NCBI GenBank assembly: GCA_946407705.1
Contig: CAMJPC010000003.1
Location: 62,001-126,000, forward strand
Direction of reading: 5' to 3'
DNA: 64,000 nucleotides
DNA from: an uncultured Clostridia bacterium
GTDB lineage: Bacteria; Bacillota; Clostridia; Saccharofermentanales; Saccharofermentanaceae
Notes under the pieces: model-generated
What the model saw: only the letters and a program-made list of their open reading frames with translations
What the model was told of the DNA's origin: nothing
Databases searched by the model: none
Part shown: positions 42,337 to 50,388 of the stretch, one piece after another
Layout of the letters: every line of letters begins with the position of its first letter
Numbering within the stretch: position 1 is the first letter of the stretch
Position numbers and translations under genes: made by a program

Positions 42337-44361
42337 TCACAGCTTCGATTTATCGATCTTATCGAAATAGTCGTACTTATCTATGTACTGAATTACGAAA
42401 TGATTCATCAAAGAATCTATGTCAGGGAAACCAAAGTATTCCCAAGTATGGTTATCGCTCGTACTGTTAAAGATAACAGTCTTGCCGTTATGCGCCGTGA
42501 AATTGGCAAGATTCGCACTGTAGGTTCCATCCGGCATAATGCTTATGTTCCTGATATAACAGGCAGAGTAAAACACATGATTCTTTGAATACTTCTCGCC
42601 ACCATGCCAAAACTCATGAAGCACAGTGTTTTTATAAACAAATATCAACATGTTATTTGTTTCACTGCTTGTATCCAATTTGCTGATGATAAAGTAATAA
42701 CCGACACAGGCTGAGCTTACCAGAGATTCATCCCTTTTAGTTATGCTTTCTTTCAACTGAGCATTTTTGGCAGTGTCTGCCCTTGTTTGAAGTTTATTCA
42801 TATAATCCAACGAGATTTCATCGGGATCCTTAACAAACTGTATGAGTCCGGAAACAGTAACCTTCTTGGTATCAGATGCAGGGCGAACACCGTAATTTTT
42901 CAGCAAATAGTCCTTTAATCCGCTTCCATACGTAGTCGAGATAGTGATCGTGTCTCCGTTACTGATCCCCTTACTCTTATCGATCTGGAATTCCAAACCG
43001 TACGATGTGCTTTTATTGTTTATAGCAGCCGTAGCAAAAGGAGCCATACCGTTGAATGTGAGTTCAACGCTCTTAAAGATATCAACAACAGTTGCCGTAT
43101 CTAGATCTTTGACAACACCGGTTACTTTTTTTCCTGCTATTTTCGCATTAAAGTATTTGTTAAAAGATTCAATAAAAACATCGTTTAATTCATACTCGAC
43201 AGTATCGCCATTAGAAAGATTCTCGGCAATAGTCTGACCATTGGTAATATACTCAGACAGAATATTCTCAAACGCTTGAACAGGCTTTAAACCCTCAAAG
43301 TTCTTCTTCCCTTCAAATGTAAATGATAAGGATTTTTCGTATTGACTGTTAAATGCGTCATAATCGAAACTTAAACTTGCCTTACCATCGGCATCATAAC
43401 CGCTATACTCGATATTTACAAACTTCTTGAAATCGATGGTTTCCTTGCCTTTAGATAAAACAACTGCAAAATAGATTACGACCAAAGAGATCAACAATAA
43501 AACGATACCGCCAAAGATAAAAACCTTTGGATTCTTCGATAATTTTACCTTCGTTTTGGTTTGTGGTTTCGCAGCTTCCTGAACCTTACCGGAAATCGAG
43601 GATTCAGTTGATTCCAGCAATGAACCGCCGCAGCGCATGCAGTAAATATATTCGCCTTTATTCTCAGTACCACATGACGGACAGACAGGATTTCTTTTCA
43701 GCATTTTATCTGTCTTAGATTCGACAGGCTTAACTTTTTCTTTTACGATCTTTTCAGGTTTCGCATCAAATGAAGGATCTGCTGATTCAGTCAACGGACC
43801 GCCACAGCTCATGCAGAAAACAAAATCGCCTTTGTTAACAGTGCCGCAAGCGGGACAGACACTGGCCTTTTTCAGCTTTTCACCGGCTTTTGTTTCAACA
43901 GGCTTGTCTTCTGTTTTTGCTTTGGGAGAAGCTGTTTCAGATATTCTGTTACGCTCTCCGGATGTTTCCCAACCGATCATTTCATCGAAGTAAGTAATCA
44001 GATGGCGGGCAGTACGTTCGGAAAGGCCTGCCTTATCGATAATCTTCTCATTAACTCGCTTATAGAATTCCTCATCAGGTTTACCGGAATTGCGAATCTG
44101 GTGAATATAAGTACTGCCCAGATCAACATGATAAACAAGCTCCAGGCTGTGTTTCAGCAACTCAGAATCGGGGAGCAGATCGCTCAGAGCAGAAACGATT
44201 ACTCTTGCATCACCGAAAACCTTTTCATATCCGAAATCATCATAGATAGTTCTTAAGGCTTTTCCGGTATCAGTAACAGGTTCAGCCCTCTTTTGAGATG
44301 CACCGCATTTGACGCACTTACCTGCGTCTATTTTTTCACTACTACATCTCCAGCATCTCAT
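42337..44361 (-). CDS. DDFG/DEMIGW module plus two zinc ribbons, membrane helix and family ectodomain
   Basis: 674 residues. Module at 1-131 (CWRC...CVKC; TGKALRTIYDDFGYEKVFGDARVI; FDEMIGW). Two further zinc ribbons at ~169-187 (CPACGTVNKGDFVFCMSCG) and ~227-245 (CPSCGTENKGEYIYCMRCG), a helix at ~280-302, then the ~370-residue domain shared with the genes at 37328 and 45454 (IEYSGYDADGKASLSFDYDAF, ENLSNGDTVEYEL, ATVVDIFKSVELTFNGMAPFA, YGVRPASDTKKVTVSGLIQFV). This gene is the link between the two families in the region. Function unknown. Confidence 0.78.
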   Translation of the reverse strand: MRCWRCSSEKIDAGKCVKCGASQKRAEPVTDTGKALRTIYDDFGYEKVFGDARVIVSALSDLLPDSELLKHSLELVYHVDLGSTYIHQIRNSGKPDEEFYKRVNEKIIDKAGLSERTARHLITYFDEMIGWETSGERNRISETASPKAKTEDKPVETKAGEKLKKASVCPACGTVNKGDFVFCMSCGGPLTESADPSFDAKPEKIVKEKVKPVESKTDKMLKRNPVCPSCGTENKGEYIYCMRCGGSLLESTESSISGKVQEAAKPQTKTKVKLSKNPKVFIFGGIVLLLISLVVIYFAVVLSKGKETIDFKKFVNIEYSGYDADGKASLSFDYDAFNSQYEKSLSFTFEGKKNFEGLKPVQAFENILSEYITNGQTIAENLSNGDTVEYELNDVFIESFNKYFNAKIAGKKVTGVVKDLDTATVVDIFKSVELTFNGMAPFATAAINNKSTSYGLEFQIDKSKGISNGDTITISTTYGSGLKDYLLKNYGVRPASDTKKVTVSGLIQFVKDPDEISLDYMNKLQTRADTAKNAQLKESITKRDESLVSSACVGYYFIISKLDTSSETNNMLIFVYKNTVLHEFWHGGEKYSKNHVFYSACYIRNISIMPDGTYSANLANFTAHNGKTVIFNSTSDNHTWEYFGFPDIDSLMNHFVIQYIDKYDYFDKIDKSKL

Positions 44362-44405
44362 TTTAGTTTCTCCAACAATCTATTATTCATTTTTATCAAC
44401 ATATT

Positions 44406-45317
44406 TCAATTCGCACCAGCGGCTTTAGCTTTTGCAACATTTGCAAGAATAGCCGAGATTATTAGAATAACCCAAATCACTGTTTCTATGATTCCAAAAC
44501 TCAATCCGCAAATTGAAAGATACTTACCTACTCTGACCTTTACCGGATAATAACCAAAGCGTTTTCTAAATGACTTTGATTCACCAATCCCGATTCCGCC
44601 AATAATGATTCCAATAAAACTAAGATAAAATGTTGCCGCAAATGTAATTGCAAGTATGCCTTTTACCAAACATCCTTTGGCTTTTTTACGTGATTCTTCA
44701 TTATGAGCAACTGGAGTAACTGGTTTAGATTGGACAACCGGCCTGTTCAAAGAGTTGCCGGTACGCATGTCAGAAGTCGGCATTTGAATTGACACCGTCG
44801 GATTATGCTGGGTTGTAGGTGAAACCATCGGCGCCGATACCGGTGCTGAACCAGAATTCGAAATCACCGGTTTGTTCATTTGACTAGTATGAGGAATTTC
44901 TGTTTTAGCTTCTAAAGAAGTCTCCCAACCGATCATCTCATCAAAACAATTAATGATCTGATCAGCTTTAGTATCGGTAAGGCCTGCCTCTCCGGTTATC
45001 TTTTTCCTAACTTGCTTATAGAAGTTCTCATCCGGTTTACCACTGTCACGAATCTGAGCTTCGTAAAGCTTTCCAAATCCCGCATGATAAACATACTCAA
45101 TACTGTGAACGAATGCATCAGAATCCGGAATCAAGTCACCCAAGGCAGAAGTAATGCATCTTGAATCTTCAAAGACCTTCTCATGACCGAAATCGTCAAA
45201 TATCTTACGGAGCGCTTTTCCATAATTCGAAACAGGTTCTTTCCTTTTTTGTGATACTCCACAATAAAGACAGAAACTGACATCTTTATTATCGCTTCCG
45301 CATTTCCAACACTTCAT
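44406..45317 (-). CDS. DDFG/DEMIGW zinc-ribbon module fused to small membrane domain
   Basis: 303 residues. Module at 1-131 (CWKC...CLYC; GKALRKIFDDFGHEKVFEDSRCI; FDEMIGW). A Pro/Ser/Thr/Asn linker (~135-208) follows. The C-terminal ~95 residues have two hydrophobic stretches (ILAITFAATFYLSFIGIIIGGIGI, LSICGLSFGIIETVIWVILIISAIL) with a basic loop (FRKRFGYYPVKVRVGKYL) between them, resembling DUF4190-type membrane domains. It is the first of the four module genes on this strand. Function unknown. Confidence 0.75.
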   Translation of the reverse strand: MKCWKCGSDNKDVSFCLYCGVSQKRKEPVSNYGKALRKIFDDFGHEKVFEDSRCITSALGDLIPDSDAFVHSIEYVYHAGFGKLYEAQIRDSGKPDENFYKQVRKKITGEAGLTDTKADQIINCFDEMIGWETSLEAKTEIPHTSQMNKPVISNSGSAPVSAPMVSPTTQHNPTVSIQMPTSDMRTGNSLNRPVVQSKPVTPVAHNEESRKKAKGCLVKGILAITFAATFYLSFIGIIIGGIGIGESKSFRKRFGYYPVKVRVGKYLSICGLSFGIIETVIWVILIISAILANVAKAKAAGAN

Positions 45318-45417
45318 TTTGTACCCTCTTTAAATAACACCCAAGTTAATTATTTTCAGTAAAAACAACACTGTCAACGATTCACCGTCAGAGTTTACGG
45401 GATGCCAACAGATTATT

Positions 45418-45444
45418 TAAGGCGCCCTAAAAAGAGCGCCTTTA
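45418..45444 (-). terminator. Terminator of the second ectodomain gene
   Basis: AAGGCGCCCT and GAGCGCCTT form a stem with one wobble around an A-rich loop, about 10 bases past the stop at 45454, with AT-rich sequence after it on the minus strand. It resembles the terminator at 37281-37305. Confidence 0.75.
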
Positions 45445-45453
45445 TAGATTTCC

Positions 45454-47430
45454 TTAATTACCCTTAGACTTATCAACCATGTCGATGCAGTCGTAATCCT
45501 TGGAATAACGAGAGACAGCCTGTTTCTTCAGTTTCTCAAGATCCGTGAAGCCATAGTATGCCCATCTCTCTTCACTGTAATTTGTGTTAAAGAACCTTAC
45601 GATGCAATCTTTGCTGTGATAAGACTTCATCGTGCTCAGATCAACACTTGATGATCCGTCAGGCAGGATTGAGACATCGCTTATGTAGCTGAAATTATAG
45701 AAACTGTGGTTTCTGGAAACGATCTTCCCTTCGTACCAATCATATGCCGTATGGTGCACAACATTACGGTATACGAATACAATGATGTTATTTCCGCTGC
45801 CTTCAGTGATGTTCTTCTTTGTGAGCAGGTAATAACCCATGCATGTCGCGCTTACCAGATACTCGTTGGTCTTCTTCATGGTAGAAGTAAGGAGTGACTG
45901 GTTGGCAGCATCAGCCTGTGACTGAAGCTTGGTCATGAAATCAGCAGGGATGTCTTCAGGCTTCAGAATGTACTGTGTAAGACCTGAAACCGTTATCGTC
46001 TTGGTCTCGCTCTCAGGGAGAACACCATAGTTCTTTGTAAGGTGATCCTTAAGGTCTCCTCCGAGGGAAGTGCTGATCACAATGGTATCACCGTTTCGAA
46101 GTCCGGAACTCTTGTCGAGACGGAATTCAAGTCCATAAGGATTTGTTCCGTTATGTACGGAAGCAGAAGCATAAGGCGCAATACCTTTGTATTCGATGTA
46201 GACATCCTTGAAGATATCCACAACACTTGCAGTCTTAAGACCCTTGGCCGTGTCTGTAAGGCTGTTTCCCACGATGATCAGTTTGAAATTCCTTTCAAGG
46301 GTATCGATAAGATCCCTGTCCCAGTCGAACTCGACTTTATCACCGTTTGAAAGGTTTGTTGCGATCGGCTCGCCTTCTTTGACATATCCGGAAAGGATGT
46401 TCTCGAAAGACTGTTTGGGTGCAATACCTGCGTAGTTGGTCTTGCCTTCCTTGGTGTATTTGAGGGATCTGCCGATCTTCTTATTGAATTTTTCGTAATC
46501 AAACTTGAGCATGGCCTTACCGTCTGTCTCGTAACCGGTGTACTCAACAGTCGTGAACTGGCTGAGGTTAAGCTTCTTATTGCTGTTAGCCGCAACGATG
46601 ATGATGGTTACGACAGCGATGATGATGGTAAGAAGCACTGCTCCGCAGATGATCAGATACTTCGGAGTCTTAATGATCGTATTTACAAGGTTCTTGATCT
46701 TTGTGATGAAATCAACCTTGTTTGCAGGTGCCTGAGCTGCTCCGGCCTGTGCGGGGATTCCGGGCATAGGCTGCTGCATGGGATACTGCCCCATTGGAGG
46801 TACCTGGGCAGGAACCTGATTCCCGGGAGCCGCACCCATCGGTGCGAAAGGCATCTGAGGAGTTCCCGCAGGTGTTCCGGGCATGGGTCTGTAAGGCGTG
46901 GTTCCGGAAAGCTCGGTTCCGCAGCGCATGCAGAACGCAAAGTCGCCCTGGTTGTTCATTCCGCAGGAAGGACAGATCGTGCTCTTCTTGATCTTGCCAT
47001 CATCGGAACTTCCCATGGGAGACAATTCGATCAATGTAGATTCATAAGGAGCAATCCTGGTAGGTCCGGACTCATTAAGATCCTCATCTTCCGCGCTTGT
47101 TGCGCCGAGAAGTTCAGATGCATCAAAAGGTTCAGCCTCCTGAGGCTCTTCCTCTTCCGGTTCCTTCTCTTCTTCAGGAGATTCCTCCTCTGCGGTCTCA
47201 TCTTCAGAAGAAGCACCGGCTTCGTCTTCCACTTCAGAAACAGGTTCAACCTCTTCGGCAGCATCCTCAACAGGAGCTACTGCTTCGGGTACTTCCTTTT
47301 CGGCAGTCTTTGTCTCTTCAGATTCAGTTACTTCAGAAGCTGTTTCTGAATCCATAGTCAGACGTGCGCCGCATTTCTTGCAAAAAACCGCACCGTCCTT
47401 AAGTGTTGCTCCACATTTCTTACAGAACAT
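45454..47430 (-). CDS. Zinc-ribbon, acidic-linker, single-pass protein with family ectodomain
   Basis: 658 residues. Zinc ribbon 1 (CKKC...CKKC, 3-20), an extremely acidic Glu-rich linker (~28-122), zinc ribbon 2 (CPSC...CMRC, 153-170), a Pro/Gln/Met/Ala-rich linker (~178-236), a membrane helix (~257-281) and the shared ~370-residue domain (VEYTGYETDGKAMLKFDYEKF, TNLSNGDKVEFDW, ASVVDIFKDVYIEYKGIAPYA, NPYGLEFRLDKSSGLRNGDTIVIST, YGVLPESETKTITVSGLTQYI). It is closest to the gene at 37328 across this domain. It has no DDFG/DEMIGW module. Function unknown. Confidence 0.8.
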   Translation of the reverse strand: MFCKKCGATLKDGAVFCKKCGARLTMDSETASEVTESEETKTAEKEVPEAVAPVEDAAEEVEPVSEVEDEAGASSEDETAEEESPEEEKEPEEEEPQEAEPFDASELLGATSAEDEDLNESGPTRIAPYESTLIELSPMGSSDDGKIKKSTICPSCGMNNQGDFAFCMRCGTELSGTTPYRPMPGTPAGTPQMPFAPMGAAPGNQVPAQVPPMGQYPMQQPMPGIPAQAGAAQAPANKVDFITKIKNLVNTIIKTPKYLIICGAVLLTIIIAVVTIIIVAANSNKKLNLSQFTTVEYTGYETDGKAMLKFDYEKFNKKIGRSLKYTKEGKTNYAGIAPKQSFENILSGYVKEGEPIATNLSNGDKVEFDWDRDLIDTLERNFKLIIVGNSLTDTAKGLKTASVVDIFKDVYIEYKGIAPYASASVHNGTNPYGLEFRLDKSSGLRNGDTIVISTSLGGDLKDHLTKNYGVLPESETKTITVSGLTQYILKPEDIPADFMTKLQSQADAANQSLLTSTMKKTNEYLVSATCMGYYLLTKKNITEGSGNNIIVFVYRNVVHHTAYDWYEGKIVSRNHSFYNFSYISDVSILPDGSSSVDLSTMKSYHSKDCIVRFFNTNYSEERWAYYGFTDLEKLKKQAVSRYSKDYDCIDMVDKSKGN

Positions 47431-47493
47431 AACAACCCCTCCAAATTGATCATTATTATTCTTTAAAACACTGATAAAGCGATCTAAATAAGA

Positions 47494-47886
47494 TCAGAAT
47501 TTGATCACCACAGGTGCCTCAGTAAATGACGAGATGGTCGCAGTGGCATCCTTGAAGTAATAGACAACAGTATTGCCGTCGCCTGCCTTGTACATGCCGC
47601 CAAGATCCGGGTATGCGTCGAGCATGGACTGCTGAGCCTCGATTCTGTCATCTTCAACCAATTCTCCGGCTACGCGGATCCACTTGCCGTCCTTGAACGC
47701 AGAGATCTCGACCTTCGGATTGGCAGCGATCTGCTTTGCAACATCTTTCACTTTGCCCGTCTGGATATAGAGCTTCCCCTCGAAAATGTTGACTGTACCG
47801 AAAGGTCTTACTCTCGGCTGATCGCCTTCAACAGTCGCCAGATAGTAAACGCCTGCCTGCTTCAGAAAATCATTCACCGTGTTCAT
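47494..47886 (-). CDS. Pyridoxamine-5'-phosphate-oxidase-like FMN-binding protein
   Basis: 130 residues from the ATG at 47886 (GGAGGAAAC site), which overlaps the end of the upstream lipoprotein gene by 17 bases. FLKQAGVYYLATVEGDQPRVRPFGTVNIFEGKLYIQTGK and VEISAFKDGKWIRVAGELVEDD fit the split-barrel flavin-binding fold of small PNPOx-like proteins. These bind FMN or F420; many reduce quinones or other small molecules. The true PLP-biosynthetic enzyme is longer, so this is a family relative. Confidence 0.87.
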   Translation of the reverse strand: MNTVNDFLKQAGVYYLATVEGDQPRVRPFGTVNIFEGKLYIQTGKVKDVAKQIAANPKVEISAFKDGKWIRVAGELVEDDRIEAQQSMLDAYPDLGGMYKAGDGNTVVYYFKDATATISSFTEAPVVIKF

Positions 47887-48631
47887 GATCTGTTTCCTCC
47901 GTCTCACCGTTATTCTCAGTACCATCGTACTCATCAATAAAACTGTCCATGTCCTCGCTCTGGTTCATAACCGTTCCGCCGTTCGGCAGAAGGATCTGAT
48001 TGCCTATGAGGAAAGGAAAATATGCAGTGTGACCCGTCTTCTCGCCGTCGACTATGACTGTGCAGGCGGGGATCTCACCTGAAGAAACGCATCTGATGAA
48101 GATGTAATCCGGCTTGTCTGATTCATAGAGAACCTGACCTGCGCCGTTTTCGACATCGTCACCCATTATTACCTTGACGCTTTTGACGTCATCGTTGAAG
48201 CAAAGGAACCAGATCTCGTTGCCGCCGCAGTCGATCATGCGGTTTGCGGCAGGCTTGATCAGATCTTCCGAGACGCCCAATTCCAGGAGGACTATCTCGA
48301 GAGCAGCCGAATTCGTGGTTTCTCCGAGATATGTGGTGCCGATGGCGTAAGTATCGCCTTCGAGCGCCTTTTTCTTTGCATTATATGTATCTGTCGTAAA
48401 AGTAGCTTCTGAGCCGGCTTTTGTGGCGGTTTCCTTTGTCTCGGAAGCTTTGAGGGCAGTTTTCGCAGTGGTTGCAGCAGTTGTCTCGGAAACGGACACA
48501 GCCGTAGTTGCTGCGGCTGCAGTGAGGCCTGACGGAACAGATATTCCGGAGCATCCGGAAACAGCGGCTAAACTTATCGCAAATGCCGCAGAAGCGGCTA
48601 TCTTTCTAACTAAGGATGGTGTCATAAACAT
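47870..48631 (-). CDS. Lipoprotein with Ala/Thr-rich linker, unknown
   Basis: 253 residues (the third codon, also ATG, is an equal start candidate). A signal peptide ends in VSGC (near Cys27). A long Ala/Thr/Ser linker (~28-80) follows. The folded part includes YAIGTTYLGETTNSAALEIVLLELGVSEDLIKP, NEIWFLCFNDDVKSVKVIMGDD and a C-terminal acidic tail ending EETDHEHGE. No family is recognised. It is co-transcribed with the FMN-binding protein gene downstream. Confidence 0.6.
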   Translation of the reverse strand: MFMTPSLVRKIAASAAFAISLAAVSGCSGISVPSGLTAAAATTAVSVSETTAATTAKTALKASETKETATKAGSEATFTTDTYNAKKKALEGDTYAIGTTYLGETTNSAALEIVLLELGVSEDLIKPAANRMIDCGGNEIWFLCFNDDVKSVKVIMGDDVENGAGQVLYESDKPDYIFIRCVSSGEIPACTVIVDGEKTGHTAYFPFLIGNQILLPNGGTVMNQSEDMDSFIDEYDGTENNGETEETDHEHGE

Positions 48632-48842
48632 CCCTTCCCTTAAACTTATTAAAGCCTTTTTAGTTTACCACAGTTTTCAGGCCAAAAATCATTCTTAACA
48701 AACCTTTTATAATTTAGAAAAAGAAAAAAACTAACTTAAAATTGATACATATATAATCTTTCATGTAACGGTTGTTCTATCGTTTGGCAGTAAAATAAGT
48801 TATTATTGAAATCATAAACAAGGCATTCAGGAGGACCAAAAT

Positions 48843-49220
48843 ATGGCATGTTTTCTTGTTCCCACAGGCGAAGCGATCGTAACGACAGTTATCAAGGCAG
48901 TTGCTGACAAAAAGGGCGTTGAAAGTCCTTTTATCAAGCGTATGAACTGGCTCAACAATATGCTCTGGGGTGGAAGTGCTCTCCTCGCTTTCGAGCATGT
49001 ATGGCACGGCGAGGTTACCCCTTGGTTCCCTTTCCTTACAAATGCGGCCACACCCGAGCAGGCTTCCGAGATGTTCCGTGAGATGGCTACGAACGGCGTG
49101 GCTATGGCCGTCCTTGTCACTTTGGCCTGGGTTGCCATGGTAAGCGTATCGATCGCCATATCCAAGAAGAGCATCAAGGCTGAGAATCCGGTCATTGCCC
49201 CCGAGAAAAAGGAGAGCTGA
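48843..49220 (+). CDS. Small membrane protein, first of a conserved-looking pair
   Basis: 125 residues. It begins MACFLVPTGEAIVTTVIKA, with hydrophobic segments at ~35-55 (LNNMLWGGSALLAFEHVWHG) and ~88-110 (GVAMAVLVTLAWVAMVSVSIAI). His and Trp near the first segment (FEHVWHGEVTPWF) could be ligand residues. No known domain. Its stop is two bases from the next gene, so the two subunits probably assemble together. The pair lies just before larB, but a hairpin separates them. Confidence 0.65.
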   Translation: MACFLVPTGEAIVTTVIKAVADKKGVESPFIKRMNWLNNMLWGGSALLAFEHVWHGEVTPWFPFLTNAATPEQASEMFREMATNGVAMAVLVTLAWVAMVSVSIAISKKSIKAENPVIAPEKKES

Positions 49221-49222
49221 CC

Positions 49223-49528
49223 ATGACTTTGCTTATCACTACTTTCGCAGCGGTCATCGCAACAATCGCTTGGTATACCATAAAAGCCGACCGTAAGCTC
49301 GGCACTCTCGCCCTTATGTATTGGGGAGCTTCCCTTATGTGGCTCGTAGACTCCGTTGTAGAGTACATCGAGGCAGGCGCAGAATTCTTCACACCCGCAG
49401 CCGCAGACATGATCAACGATTCCTACCTCGGCCTGTCAGTCGTAGCTCTCGGTCTCGTAATCTGGGTAGTAGTCCTCATGGTCAAGGATCCCGACGGCAA
49501 GATCCGTACGGCTCTGTCCCATAAGTAA
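49223..49528 (+). CDS. Small membrane protein, second of the pair
   Basis: 101 residues with three hydrophobic segments (~2-18, ~30-48, ~66-86: LGLSVVALGLVIWVVVLMV) and a short polar tail. WGASLMWLVDSVVEYIEAGAEFF carries acidic residues within an otherwise hydrophobic part. It starts two bases after the partner gene. No family recognised; an inner-membrane complex of two small subunits is the simplest reading. Confidence 0.65.
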   Translation: MTLLITTFAAVIATIAWYTIKADRKLGTLALMYWGASLMWLVDSVVEYIEAGAEFFTPAAADMINDSYLGLSVVALGLVIWVVVLMVKDPDGKIRTALSHK

Positions 49529-49563
49529 TGTCAGGACTAGAAAACTCAACAGTTAACAACCCT

Positions 49564-49590
49564 TACGCCCTGCACATTCCGCAGGGCGTA
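49564..49590 (+). terminator. Stem-loop after the membrane pair
   Basis: TACGCCCTGC and GCAGGGCGTA form a perfect 10-bp stem with a 7-base loop, between the membrane pair and larB. No T-run follows, so it may attenuate or stabilise rather than terminate fully. Confidence 0.6.
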
Positions 49591-49638
49591 TCGCTATTCA
49601 AAGCGTGAAATGTTAAAGTATCGGTATGAGGTTCATAT

Positions 49639-50388
49639 ATGTTTGACGTAAAGATAATTCTCGAAAAGGTCGCATCAGGAGAGATCTCACCCGAAGAAGC
49701 TGAGGTCATGCTCAAAATGAAGCCTTTTGAGGATCTGGGCTATGCCAAGCCCGATACCCACAGAGCTTTGAGACAGGGAACTCCGGAAGTCATTTTCGGT
49801 GAAGGAAAGACCCCGGATCAGATATCCGGGATCTCAGAACGCCTGCTCGAATCAGGCCAGGAGACCGTCATCATAACGAGACTTTCCGAAGAGAAATCCC
49901 TTCAGATAACCACGCCCCTCAAATATTACAAGGAAGCCGGGATCGGAGTCTGCGGAAAGATCGATCCGCCCGATACTAACGGCACGATCGTAGTCGCCAC
50001 TGCCGGCACATCAGATATTCCCGTTGCGGAAGAGGCCGCAGTGACCGCAGAATTGCTGCGTAACAATGTTACACGACTCTACGATGTAGGCGTATCAGGC
50101 ATTCACAGACTTCTGTCACATAAAGAGGAGATCATGACCGCCAAGGTGATCATCGCCATTGCAGGCATGGAAGGAGCACTTGCGAGCGTCATCGGAGGAC
50201 TCGCAGACTGTCCCGTGATCGCCGTTCCGACCAGCGTCGGATACGGTGCCTCGTTCGAAGGTCTGGCTGCCCTTCTGTCGATGCTCAACTCCTGCTCCAG
50301 CGGTGTCAGCGTCGTAAACATAGACAACGGATTCGGTGCCGGTTATCTCGCCAGCATGATCAATCACATCGGAGGAACTGATAAATGA
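49639..50388 (+). CDS. larB: LarB, pyridinium-3,5-biscarboxylic acid mononucleotide synthase
   Basis: 249 residues. ILEKVASGEISPEEAEVML at the N-terminus and the AIR-carboxylase-like domain (VVATAGTSDIPVAEEAAVTAELL, DVGVSGIHRLL, VIIAIAGMEGALASVIGGLADCPVIAVPTSVGYGASFEGLAALLSMLNSC) are typical of LarB. In the Lar pathway it carboxylates and hydrolyses nicotinic acid adenine dinucleotide to the biscarboxylate precursor of the nickel-pincer cofactor used by lactate racemase. Its stop overlaps larC by 4 bases (ATGA). No LarA or LarE gene is in the window. Confidence 0.93.
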   Translation: MFDVKIILEKVASGEISPEEAEVMLKMKPFEDLGYAKPDTHRALRQGTPEVIFGEGKTPDQISGISERLLESGQETVIITRLSEEKSLQITTPLKYYKEAGIGVCGKIDPPDTNGTIVVATAGTSDIPVAEEAAVTAELLRNNVTRLYDVGVSGIHRLLSHKEEIMTAKVIIAIAGMEGALASVIGGLADCPVIAVPTSVGYGASFEGLAALLSMLNSCSSGVSVVNIDNGFGAGYLASMINHIGGTDK

